Source: Azospirillum isscasi (lineage in GTDB: Bacteria > Pseudomonadota > Alphaproteobacteria > Azospirillales > Azospirillaceae). From it: 38,014 nt of DNA. Below are positions 17,092-26,054 of this stretch, one piece after another. Position 1 is the first letter of the stretch. Each line of letters opens with the position of its first letter. The position numbers and the translations under genes were made by a program. Below the pieces are notes generated by a model. It saw only the letters and a list, made by a program, of their open reading frames with translations, ran no database searches and had not been told where the DNA came from. Location of the stretch: the NCBI RefSeq assembly GCF_030849505.1, contig NZ_JAUJFI010000042.1, positions 1 through 38,014 on the forward strand, given 5' to 3'.

Positions 17092-17154
17092 ATGCCGCGC
17101 AACAAGGTTCAGTTTCGGAAGGAGCTGGACGAAGCCCGTTTTGATGGGCTCTAA
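17092..17154 (+). pseudogene. 5' stub of an IS1595-family transposase
   Basis: An ATG opens a 20-codon frame starting MPRNKVQFRKELDEARFDGL and then a TAA. The opening (x-RNKVQF-K-L-EA-FD-L) matches the start of IS1595-type transposases, which normally continue with YGTEEQC and a zinc-finger segment; neither is present downstream. The rest of the transposase and the right end of the element are missing, replaced by the sialidase-like gene 17 bases later. The call rests on a short match to remembered family sequence. Confidence 0.65.
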
Positions 17155-17171
17155 GGCGGATTTTCTGGGGC

Positions 17172-18308
17172 ATGCTCGATATTCTCTCGCACCGCGTTGT
17201 CTACAGCGACCGGCGCTTCTACGCGTCCTTCCCGTCCGCGGCGACCCTGGCCGACGGGCGGGTGCTGGTGGCCTTCCGGCGCGCCCGCGATCACCGCTGG
17301 CTGCATGGAGAACCGGCGGACGGCAACGGCGACTTCACCAGCGTCGATCATGTGGATTCGCGCTCCCACCTCGCGATCCAGCGCTTCACCCCGGATTTCG
17401 AGCCGGAGGGCGCGCCGCAATTTCTGCCCGCCGATCCGGAGGCGGGTGACCAGGACCCGAGCCTGCTGGTGCTGCGCTCCGGACGGATCGTCATGGGCAG
17501 TTTCGGCTGGTACCCGATGTCGGCGCGCCACGGTTTGCGGCTGCGCGAGAAGGGCGTCCATCTGCTGGGCAACGCGGAAACGTCGGGCACCTTCTTCCTG
17601 TTCTGGGGCGGCAGCACCCGTTTCAGCGACGACGGCGGGCGGCTGTGGTCGGCGCCCCGCTATCTGCCGGAATTGCCGGACCAGGGGGCGATCCTGCCTG
17701 GCCTGCGCCCGATGCTGGGCGGCGCCGTGCGCGGGCGGGCGGTGGAGGCGCCGGACGGCACGCTGCTGATGGCGACCTACACGGGCGGTCCCTACACCAG
17801 CTACCTGTTCGCCTCCCGCGACCAGGGGGAAAGCTGGACCCTGCGCAGCACTATCGCGCGCGACCCCGCGGGGCGGGCCGGCTTCTGCGAAACCGCGCTG
17901 CATCTGACCGCGGACGGACAACTGGTCGCCTTCCACCGCACCACCGGGCTGGGCGACCGTCTCGCCACCTCGGTCTCCCACGATCTGGGGGAAAGCTGGG
18001 CGCCCTGGATCGAGAACGCCGTCGTCGGCCACCCCTACGACGCCTGCCCGCTGCCGGACGGGCGGCTGCTGGTCGTCTACGGCTACCGCCACGCGCCTTA
18101 CGGGGTGCGCGCCCGCGTCTGGGACAGCCGGCGGGAGACGCTGGAGGACGCGCCGGAGATCGTTCTCCGTGACGACGCGCCGTCGCCCGACGTCGGCTAT
18201 CCCTGGGCGACCGTGCTGGCGGACGGGCGGGTCGCGGTCTGCTGCTACATCTGCGACGCGGCGGGCACGCGGCACATCCAGGCGACGCTGCTGCGCGTGA
18301 GCGGCTGA
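17172..18308 (+). CDS. Sialidase-fold (BNR/Asp-box) protein
   Basis: A 378-residue protein with three Asp boxes (S-x-D-x-G-x-x-W) at residues 152-159, 215-222 and 269-276 and further propeller-like strands ending in DGR turns, as in six-bladed sialidases. There is no signal peptide, so it should be cytoplasmic. The usual N-terminal F/Y-R-I-P motif, which supplies the first catalytic arginine, reads YASFPSAATLADGRVLVAF here, so the arginine appears absent. The protein may be a glycosidase with another specificity or a non-catalytic propeller. The ATG at 17172 has only a weak ribosome binding site. It is followed 73 bases later by serC. Confidence 0.75.
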   Translation: MLDILSHRVVYSDRRFYASFPSAATLADGRVLVAFRRARDHRWLHGEPADGNGDFTSVDHVDSRSHLAIQRFTPDFEPEGAPQFLPADPEAGDQDPSLLVLRSGRIVMGSFGWYPMSARHGLRLREKGVHLLGNAETSGTFFLFWGGSTRFSDDGGRLWSAPRYLPELPDQGAILPGLRPMLGGAVRGRAVEAPDGTLLMATYTGGPYTSYLFASRDQGESWTLRSTIARDPAGRAGFCETALHLTADGQLVAFHRTTGLGDRLATSVSHDLGESWAPWIENAVVGHPYDACPLPDGRLLVVYGYRHAPYGVRARVWDSRRETLEDAPEIVLRDDAPSPDVGYPWATVLADGRVAVCCYICDAAGTRHIQATLLRVSG

Positions 18309-18381
18309 TTGACGGGTCCCGGCGCAACTCCTATCGTCCGCGGCCATACCGCAATCCCATGTTTCGGGGAGTAGAGTGCCC

Positions 18382-19542
18382 ATGAAGCCCGCCCGCCGGC
18401 CGTCGAATCCGCTGTTTTCCTCCGGCCCCTGCGCCAAGCGGCCCGGCTGGTCGCTGGACGCTCTGGACGGCGCTCTGCTCGGCCGCTCCCACCGGTCGAA
18501 GCCGGGCAAGGCGAAGCTGAAGGAGGTCATCGACCTGACGCGCGCCGTGCTGGCCATCCCCGGCGACTACCGCATCGGCATCGTCCCGGCCTCCGACACC
18601 GGGGCGGTGGAGATGGCGCTGTGGAACCTGCTGGGTGCCCGCGGCGTGGACATGCTGGCCTGGGAGAGCTTCGGCAAGGAGTGGGTGACCGACGTCACCA
18701 AGCAACTCCGCCTGCCCGACGTGCGGACCATCCAGGCCCCCTACGGCGAGTTGCCGGACCTGTCGCAGGTGGATTTCAGCCGCGACGTGGTGTTCACCTG
18801 GAACGGCACGACGTCGGGCGTTCGGGTGCCGGACGGCGACTGGATTCCGGCGGACCGCGAGGGGCTGTCGATCTGCGACGCGACCTCCGCCGCCTTTGCC
18901 ATGGACATTCCCTGGAGCAAGATCGACGTCGCCACCTGGTCCTGGCAGAAGGTGCTGGGCGGCGAGGCCGCGCACGGCATGCTGGTGCTCAGCCCGCGCG
19001 CCGTGGAGCGTCTGGAGAGCTACCAGCCCGACCGCCCGCTGCCGAAGATCTTCCGTTTGGCGAAAGGCGGCAAGCTGATCGAGGGCATCTTCGTCGGCGA
19101 CACCATCAACACGCCGTCCATGCTGTGCGTCGAGGACGCCATCGACGGGCTGCGCTGGTCGCTGTCGGTCGGCGGCCTGACGCAACTGATCCGCCGGTCG
19201 GAGCAGAACCTGCGCATCGTCGCGGAGTGGGTCGCCAACTCCTCCTGGGCCGGTTTCCTGGCGGGGGAGCCGTCGGTGCGCTCCTGCACCGCCATCTGCC
19301 TGCGCTTCACCGATCCGGAGGTGACCGCGCTCCCGCCCGAGGCCCAGGCGGACTTCGCCAAGAAGCTCGCCGCGCTGCTGGAGAAGGAGGAGGCCGCCTT
19401 CGACGCCGGGTCCTACCGCGACGCCCCTCCGGGCCTGCGCCTGTGGGGCGGCGCCACGGTGGAGAACGAGGACATGGAGGCGGTGTTGCCCTGGCTCGAT
19501 TGGGCCTTCGCCACGGTCAAGGCGGAGACCTTCGGGCGCTGA
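18382..19542 (+). CDS. serC: Phosphoserine aminotransferase, alphaproteobacterial/archaeal type
   Basis: A 386-residue PLP enzyme of serine biosynthesis that transfers an amino group from glutamate to 3-phosphohydroxypyruvate. The N-terminal [16 protein letters not shown] is typical of the SerC subfamily found in alphaproteobacteria and methanogens. The PLP lysine is Lys190 ([16 protein letters not shown]), preceded by the cofactor aspartate in [10 protein letters not shown] at 163-172. The ATG at 18382 is preferred to the GTG at 18376, because GGGGAG lies ten bases before it. Many relatives have serA immediately downstream; here a ParD stub and convergent trkH follow instead. Confidence 0.93.
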   Translation: MKPARRPSNPLFSSGPCAKRPGWSLDALDGALLGRSHRSKPGKAKLKEVIDLTRAVLAIPGDYRIGIVPASDTGAVEMALWNLLGARGVDMLAWESFGKEWVTDVTKQLRLPDVRTIQAPYGELPDLSQVDFSRDVVFTWNGTTSGVRVPDGDWIPADREGLSICDATSAAFAMDIPWSKIDVATWSWQKVLGGEAAHGMLVLSPRAVERLESYQPDRPLPKIFRLAKGGKLIEGIFVGDTINTPSMLCVEDAIDGLRWSLSVGGLTQLIRRSEQNLRIVAEWVANSSWAGFLAGEPSVRSCTAICLRFTDPEVTALPPEAQADFAKKLAALLEKEEAAFDAGSYRDAPPGLRLWGGATVENEDMEAVLPWLDWAFATVKAETFGR

Positions 19543-19595
19543 GTCTTGAAGTCGGTGCCACTGGGCAGCAGCTGATTGGCGGGGGAGGGCGAAGC

Positions 19596-19628
19596 ATGAC
19601 CGTAAAGACCTCGATCTCGCTGACTTGA
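19596..19628 (+). pseudogene. Ten-codon stub of a ParD-type antitoxin gene
   Basis: After GGGGGAGGG, a strong ribosome binding site, the ATG opens MTVKTSISLT and then meets TGA. This is the standard beginning of ParD-family antitoxins (which go on with D-x-Q). Nothing resembling the rest of ParD or a ParE toxin follows in any frame. It looks like the end left by a deletion that removed a toxin-antitoxin pair. Confidence 0.55.
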
Positions 19629-19699
19629 AGTCAGGACTCTCGCCGTTTTCTTCGGTGGCGCGAATCACAACCGGCAGATTTTGGATCGTTTGCGAGGTT

Positions 19700-19719
19700 G
19701 AACCGCTCCAGAGCGGTTC
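19700..19719. terminator. Hairpin between convergent serC and trkH
   Basis: An 8-bp perfect stem (19700-19707 with 19712-19719) and four-base loop, followed on the plus strand by a pyrimidine stretch. A smaller stem lies at 19620-19634. Either could end transcription from both sides; no true T-run is present. Confidence 0.4.
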
Positions 19720-19733
19720 CTTCCCTCTTCCGC

Positions 19734-21209
19734 TCAATCCCGCCAGAAGCTCGGCAGAATCAGCACCAGCACGGTGAAGACCTCCAGCCGGCCCAGCAGC
19801 ATGGCGAAGCTCAGCACCCATTTCGCCGCGTCGGGCAGGGGCGCCATGGTGCCGGACGGCCCGACCACCGGCCCCAGCCCCGGCCCGGCGTTCGCCAACG
19901 CCGAGGCCACGGCGCTGGCCGCGCTCAGGAAATCCACGCCCATCGCGGCGACCAGAAGCGACAGGATGCCGAAGGCCGCCATGAAGGAGAAGGCGAGGTT
20001 GATGACCGAGCCGATGACGTCCTCGTCCAGCACCTTCCCCTGATAGAGCGGGACCAGCACGCGGTTCGGCTTCAGCATGCGCTGCATCTGGTTCAGCATC
20101 GACAGGGCCAGCACCTGCCAGCGGAAGATCTTGATGGACCCCGCCGTCGATCCCGTGCAGCCGCCGATGAAGAAGAAGAAGAAGAAGGCGACGATGGCGA
20201 AACCGCCCCAGGTCGAATAGTCGGTGGAGATGAAGCCCGTCCCGGTGATGATCGAGGTGACGTTCACCGCCGAATGGCTGAGCGCGTCCCGGAAGGGCAG
20301 GCCGACCACCGCGAAGGCCCACACCGTCATGGCGATGGTGGCCACCAGCAGGATCGCCAGCAGCGCGTTCACCTGGCTGTCGCCGAAGACCGGCGCGCCG
20401 CGCTGGCCGCGCAGCGTGCGGATGTACCAGGTCAGCGGCAGCGCCCCGCAGATCATCGAGAAGGTCGCCACCCACAGCACCGCGTGGGAGTCGAACCAGC
20501 CGAGCGAGGCGTCCTTGGTCGAGAAGCCGCCGGTGGCGATGGAGGCCATGGCGTGGTTGACCGCGTCGAACCACGTCATCCCGGCCAGATGATAGGCCAC
20601 CGCCGACAGGATGGTCAGCGCCAGATAGGTCATGGCGATGGCCCCCGCCGTGTCCTGCACCGTGGCGAAGGGCTTGTCGCTCTTGTCGGAGGACTCGGTG
20701 CGGAACAGCTGCATGCCGCCGACCCGCAGGATGGGCAGGACGGCGATGGCCATGACGATGATGCCGACCCCGCCGAACCAGTTCAGCAGCGACCGCCACA
20801 GCAGGACCCCCGGCGGGGCGTTGTCCAGCCCGACGATGACCGTGCCCCCGGTGGTGGAGAGGCCCGACATCGCTTCGTAATAGGCGTCGGTGAAGGACAG
20901 GCGGGCGGCCGAAATCATGAAGGGCAGGGCGCCGAACAGCGCCAGCACGCACCAGGACAGGGTGGTCAGCAGGAAATGCTGCTTCACGGTGAAGCGCGCG
21001 TGCTCCCTGCGCGACGTCGCCAGGACCATGCCCCCGCTGACCGCCAGCGTGGCGGCGCTGGAGCCGACGAAGGCGGTCCAGTCGCGGTTGCCCACGGCGG
21101 CGTCGGCCAGCGCCGGCACCAGCATGCCGAGCCCCAGCACGGTCAGAAGGATGCCGATGATGTGGAAGACCGGACCCAGCGCAATTCCGCTGCCAACGCC
21201 ATTGCCCAA
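19734..21209 (-). CDS. trkH: Potassium uptake protein TrkH
   Basis: A 491-residue membrane protein of the TrkH/KtrB type with about ten to twelve hydrophobic segments. The four pore loops with their selectivity glycines are visible: SGLSTTGGTV, ASIATGGFST, SIITGTGFIST and ALANAGPGLG. The translocating subunit works with the NAD-binding regulator TrkA, which is not in the window. The best start is TTG at 21209, eight bases after AAGG; the next in-frame methionine is inside the first membrane helix. It converges with serC and lies downstream of the 569-residue gene on the same strand, 126 bases apart. Confidence 0.94.
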   Translation of the reverse strand: MGNGVGSGIALGPVFHIIGILLTVLGLGMLVPALADAAVGNRDWTAFVGSSAATLAVSGGMVLATSRREHARFTVKQHFLLTTLSWCVLALFGALPFMISAARLSFTDAYYEAMSGLSTTGGTVIVGLDNAPPGVLLWRSLLNWFGGVGIIVMAIAVLPILRVGGMQLFRTESSDKSDKPFATVQDTAGAIAMTYLALTILSAVAYHLAGMTWFDAVNHAMASIATGGFSTKDASLGWFDSHAVLWVATFSMICGALPLTWYIRTLRGQRGAPVFGDSQVNALLAILLVATIAMTVWAFAVVGLPFRDALSHSAVNVTSIITGTGFISTDYSTWGGFAIVAFFFFFFIGGCTGSTAGSIKIFRWQVLALSMLNQMQRMLKPNRVLVPLYQGKVLDEDVIGSVINLAFSFMAAFGILSLLVAAMGVDFLSAASAVASALANAGPGLGPVVGPSGTMAPLPDAAKWVLSFAMLLGRLEVFTVLVLILPSFWRD

Positions 21210-21335
21210 GGATATGCCCTTCGTTGCCGCGGAGGGGCGGCGTCGCCCCGTTCCTTCCCCGCCGTCCTGCGCTGATTAGCCAAAGGGGCCGGCGCTGTCC
21301 ATCGGCTTCCGATGGCATGGCAGGCCCCGCCACGG

Positions 21336-23045
21336 TCAGACGAAACCGGCCTCTCCCAACATGCGGTGGAACTCCCGCAGGGCGCGCTGCTGGGACGCGG
21401 CGTCGGGCAGGTCCTCCACGTATTTCCGGTCGAAATGCGGCTGGCGCAGATGGGCGACCACCCGCTGGCGAACCATCTCCAGAGCCCGCCGGCTGCGCAG
21501 GATGCCGGGCACGCAGACCTGGACCAGACGGTTCGCCCGCAGCCGCAGCGCGTCGCCGGGATCGTCCAGCCGCTCCACCACCCGGTCCCCGGTGATGTAG
21601 GCCACCAGAAGCTCGTCCAGGTCGCCGGTCAGGCGGGTCCGCGTCTCCTCCGGCAGGGCCGATTCGGCGGCCTGGCAATAGAGCAGGGTCAGCGCTTCCA
21701 GATTGTCGCGGGGCGGCAGGCGGGGGTGGATGAAGCGGCCATAGTCCGCCGGCTTGCCGGTCATCCTGTGCAGCAGCCGGGCGATGTCCCCGGCATGGCC
21801 GCGGCCAAGCTCGGAGTCGGCCAGCGCGATCAGGAAGCGCACCCGGCCCGCCGCGTCGGGGATGCGGTCGGTCACCTCGGCGATGGCCTGCTTGCGCCCC
21901 GGCGCGCCGCCGCCCTCCAGGAAGCGCAGGTAGCGCAGGACCAGCGCCTCCGCCATCGCGCCGCCCCCGGCGGGGCCGTCGGGGCCGAGCGTGCGCTTCA
22001 GGATCTCCTGGAAGGCGTCCATCTCCAGCGACGGGTCGGGGCGGTAGAGCGGCTGGGTTCCCTTCAACTGCCGGCGCACCAGATCCAGGATGACGAAGCG
22101 CGTTTCGTCCAGATCGTGGAAGGCCAGAAGCTCGTTCAACTGGACGGCGCGGTCGTCCTCCGCCCGCCTGGCGGGCGACAGGCGGCCCCGCGACAGGTCG
22201 ATCAGGTTGCACAGCGCCTCCGCCAGGCTGCCCTGGGCGCCCAGAAGCTCCTGCGCGACGGAGGGGGCGCCCAGAACGTCGGCGATCACCCCGTCCAGCA
22301 CCACCAGCGGCCGGTCGGCGGCTCCCCCGTCCTCCCGCGCCAGCTCCCCCAGGAAATCCAGCTTGGCCAGCCAGTTGCGCATCTGCACCAGCTCGCGCGA
22401 CAGGACCACGCGGGCGAGGAAGTCGCGCTCCTCCGCCGGCAGGCTGGAATCCAGCCGGTCGAACATGGGGCGGAAGCCGGTGGCGGCGATGGCCGGCAGA
22501 TCCTTGCGCGCCGCGGCGACGCGCGCCCGGTCGGTGAGTTCGTGCATCAGCAGGTTCAGGGCGTCGCGCCGCCCGCGCCCGTCCGTCCCGGCCTTCTCCG
22601 CCTGGAGGACGGCGACCCGCCCCACCGCGGTCGGCACGAGGTTGTCGGTGTTCAGGAGGCGCGCCAGTTCCGCGTGGTTGTGCAGCACCTCGGTCGGGGT
22701 GACGACGGCGCGCTCCACGTAATTGCGCAGCACGCGGTTCATGGTCATGCGGCTCTGCACGCCGTAGCAGTGGCCGAGCGTGAGGCAGACCGCCGGCGCC
22801 TCGTCGATGGCGGCGGCGGCCACCGTCCGGGAGACCTGACGGAACTCCACATGGATTTCCGTCTCGACATGGCGTCCGTCGGCGCGCCGCCAGTCGCGCA
22901 ACACCCGCATGCCCTCGACCTTGCCGCCGGACAGCACCTTGCGGCCAAAGGCCAGCGCCTCCGCCTCGGTGTCGAAGCGGCCTTCCAGGACCCAGTGGTC
23001 CTGCTTGTAGATCTGCACTTCGTAGCTGGCGGACGGGCGTGCCAT
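21336..23045 (-). CDS. Large helical protein of unknown function (569 aa)
   Basis: I do not recognise the family. The N-terminal 70 residues (MARPSASYEVQIYKQDHWVL onward) look like a small alpha/beta module that reads as an input or peptide-binding domain. The rest is almost all amphipathic helix, rich in Leu, Ala and Arg, with several Pro/Gly breaks suggesting a repeat-like solenoid. No signal peptide, membrane segment or catalytic motif is visible. The start is set at the ATG at 23045, where protein-like sequence begins; the frame is open to 23450, but that part is low-quality and antisense to hisZ. It is divergent from hisZ and precedes trkH. Codon use matches neighbours. Confidence 0.8.
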   Translation of the reverse strand: MARPSASYEVQIYKQDHWVLEGRFDTEAEALAFGRKVLSGGKVEGMRVLRDWRRADGRHVETEIHVEFRQVSRTVAAAAIDEAPAVCLTLGHCYGVQSRMTMNRVLRNYVERAVVTPTEVLHNHAELARLLNTDNLVPTAVGRVAVLQAEKAGTDGRGRRDALNLLMHELTDRARVAAARKDLPAIAATGFRPMFDRLDSSLPAEERDFLARVVLSRELVQMRNWLAKLDFLGELAREDGGAADRPLVVLDGVIADVLGAPSVAQELLGAQGSLAEALCNLIDLSRGRLSPARRAEDDRAVQLNELLAFHDLDETRFVILDLVRRQLKGTQPLYRPDPSLEMDAFQEILKRTLGPDGPAGGGAMAEALVLRYLRFLEGGGAPGRKQAIAEVTDRIPDAAGRVRFLIALADSELGRGHAGDIARLLHRMTGKPADYGRFIHPRLPPRDNLEALTLLYCQAAESALPEETRTRLTGDLDELLVAYITGDRVVERLDDPGDALRLRANRLVQVCVPGILRSRRALEMVRQRVVAHLRQPHFDRKYVEDLPDAASQQRALREFHRMLGEAGFV

Positions 23046-23337
23046 GGCGCCATGGTCCCGGTTCTGCTGGCGCGTATGGTCGCAGGATGCCGGACATATC
23101 GTGCCGAACTCAACAAAGATTCGATCGGAATGCGCTGGTGTTTCGAACCTTTCCGGCAAGGCGCCTGTCGTCCGCGCAGGGGTGACGGGCACGGGCCGCG
23201 GGGCTTTTCCGTTTGCATGAGGAAGGGGGGTGGGGTATTGACCCGCTCCGTGTGTCCGAGCACCGCATGTCCCCAAGGCCTTGCGGGCGTTCGCCATGCC
23301 GACGGTTTGCCCATTCATCGACGAGACGACGCAGGCC

Positions 23338-24501
23338 ATGCCCGCTGATTCCCTGAGCTCCGCCCTGTTGCCCGCCGGCCTGCACGACGTGCTGCCGCCC
23401 GAAGCGGCGCACGAAGCGGCGGCGGTGGCGCGCCTGCTGGCGGACTTCACCGCCCACGGCTACGAGCGCGTGGAGCCGCCGCTGGTGGAGTTCGAGGACA
23501 ATCTGCTGTCCGGCTCCGGCGCCGCCATGGCGAAGCAGACCTTCCGGCTGATGGACCCGCTGTCGCAGCGCATGATGGCGGTGCGCGCGGACATCACCCC
23601 GCAGATCGTGCGCATCGCCACCACCCGCCTGAAGAACGGCGCCCGCCCGGTGCGGCTGTGCTACGCCGGGCCGGTGCTGCGCGTGAAGGGCTCGCAGCTC
23701 CGCCCCGAGCGGCAGATCACCCAGGTCGGCGTCGAGCTGATCGGCCCGCTGGAGGCCGAGGCGGACGCCGAGGTGATCCTGCTCGCCGCCCACGCCCTGG
23801 AAGGGGTCGGGGTGCGGCATCTGTCGGTGGACCTCTGCGTGCCGACCATGGTGGCGCGGGTCTGCCGCGGCCTGGGTCTGGGCGAGGAGGAGACCGCCCG
23901 TCTTCGCGAGGCGCTGGACAAGAAGGACGCCGCGGCGGTGACCGCCGTGGGCGGTCCCGCGGCCACGCTGCTGCACACGCTGATGGCCGCCTCCGGCCCG
24001 GCGGAGCGCGCGATGCAGGTGCTGGCCGCGCTGCCCCTGCCGGAAACGGCGGAGAAGGACCGCCGCCGCCTGACCGACACGCTGCGCCTGCTGCGCGCGG
24101 CGCGCCCCGATTTGACGATCACCGTCGATCTGGTGGAGCACCGCGGCTTCGAATACCAGACCGGCCTGAGCTTCACCCTGTTCGCCCGCGACGTGCGCGG
24201 CGAGCTGGGGGCGGGCGGGCGCTACCGCGCCGGCGTGCGTCCGGAACTGGAGGAGGAGGGCGAACCGGGGACCGGCTTCACCCTCTACATGGACACGCTC
24301 CTGCGCGCCGTTCCGGCGCCGGAACCGGTCCGGCGCGTTTACGTGCCGCACGGCACCGCCTGGGCGGCGGCGGGCAAGCTGCGCGCCGAAGGCTGGGTCA
24401 CCGTGGCAGGGCTGGCCCCCGTGGCGGATGCGGCGGCGGAGGCCCGGCGGCTGAGCTGCGGCCATCTTCTGAACGGCGGCACGGTCACGCCGCTGGCTTG
24501 A
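23338..24501 (+). CDS. hisZ: ATP phosphoribosyltransferase regulatory subunit HisZ
   Basis: A 387-residue paralogue of histidyl-tRNA synthetase that activates the short form of HisG in histidine synthesis. It retains the class II core: LLPAGLHDVLPPEAA near residue 10, the motif-2-like RPVRLCYAGPVLR, and YQTGLSFTLFARD where synthetases bind histidine. The catalytic and anticodon-binding parts of HisRS are missing, and the end (CGHLLNGGTVTPLA) is short. The start is the ATG at 23338; in-frame TTG and ATG codons lie up to 57 bases upstream. Followed by purA after 90 bases; this hisZ-purA pairing recurs in alphaproteobacteria. hisG itself is not in the window. Confidence 0.9.
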   Translation: MPADSLSSALLPAGLHDVLPPEAAHEAAAVARLLADFTAHGYERVEPPLVEFEDNLLSGSGAAMAKQTFRLMDPLSQRMMAVRADITPQIVRIATTRLKNGARPVRLCYAGPVLRVKGSQLRPERQITQVGVELIGPLEAEADAEVILLAAHALEGVGVRHLSVDLCVPTMVARVCRGLGLGEEETARLREALDKKDAAAVTAVGGPAATLLHTLMAASGPAERAMQVLAALPLPETAEKDRRRLTDTLRLLRAARPDLTITVDLVEHRGFEYQTGLSFTLFARDVRGELGAGGRYRAGVRPELEEEGEPGTGFTLYMDTLLRAVPAPEPVRRVYVPHGTAWAAAGKLRAEGWVTVAGLAPVADAAAEARRLSCGHLLNGGTVTPLA

Positions 24502-24518
24502 GACTTCACGATAAGGAT

Positions 24519-24538
24519 TCCCCCGCAGGGGCGGGGGA
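24519..24538. terminator. G+C-rich hairpin between hisZ and purA
   Basis: A perfect 8-bp stem (24519-24526 with 24531-24538) and a four-base loop. A T-rich stretch begins about 15 bases later. It may limit read-through from hisZ or be one of the dispersed G+C palindromes in this window. Confidence 0.45.
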
Positions 24539-24591
24539 GCCTTGGCACGGGCAACCTTTTCTTTCTGCCTTCTTTTTTTGCGGAGACACAC

Positions 24592-25884
<1,293 letters not shown>

Positions 25885-25906
25885 TGGTTGTTGGGGTGGT
25901 CGCGTC

Positions 25907-25959
25907 GGCCCCCCTCCCGGCCTCCCCCCGCTTCGCAGGGGGAGGGGTGGGTGGGGGCC
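25907..25959. repeat. Nested G+C-rich inverted repeat downstream of purA
   Basis: Outer arms 25907-25913/25953-25959 (7 bp) enclose inner arms 25921-25928/25938-25945 (8 bp), the latter with CTTCG in the loop. It resembles the palindromes at 24519 and 28664. No T-run follows, so a role as terminator is uncertain. Confidence 0.55.
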
Positions 25960-26054
25960 CGGTGCAACCACTTCTCTCCACGTTAATGATTTGTTTGCCC
26001 TTTTCGAGCGACTAAGGCTGGCACACGCTCGCAGGCTCCGGGGATTCGAACGCC

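Noticed and set aside
18331..23097. Very long (1588-codon) minus-strand open frame across serC, trkH and the unknown gene
   Set aside because: It overlaps three well-supported genes in other frames and strands; the composition (Ala/Gly/Arg/Pro) and lack of any domain mark it as a G+C artefact.
26015..26054. tRNA-like 3' end (GGATTCGAAC) before the pseudokinase gene
   Set aside because: The motif resembles a T-arm, but no acceptor, anticodon or D arm can be folded; coincidence with the ribosome binding region.
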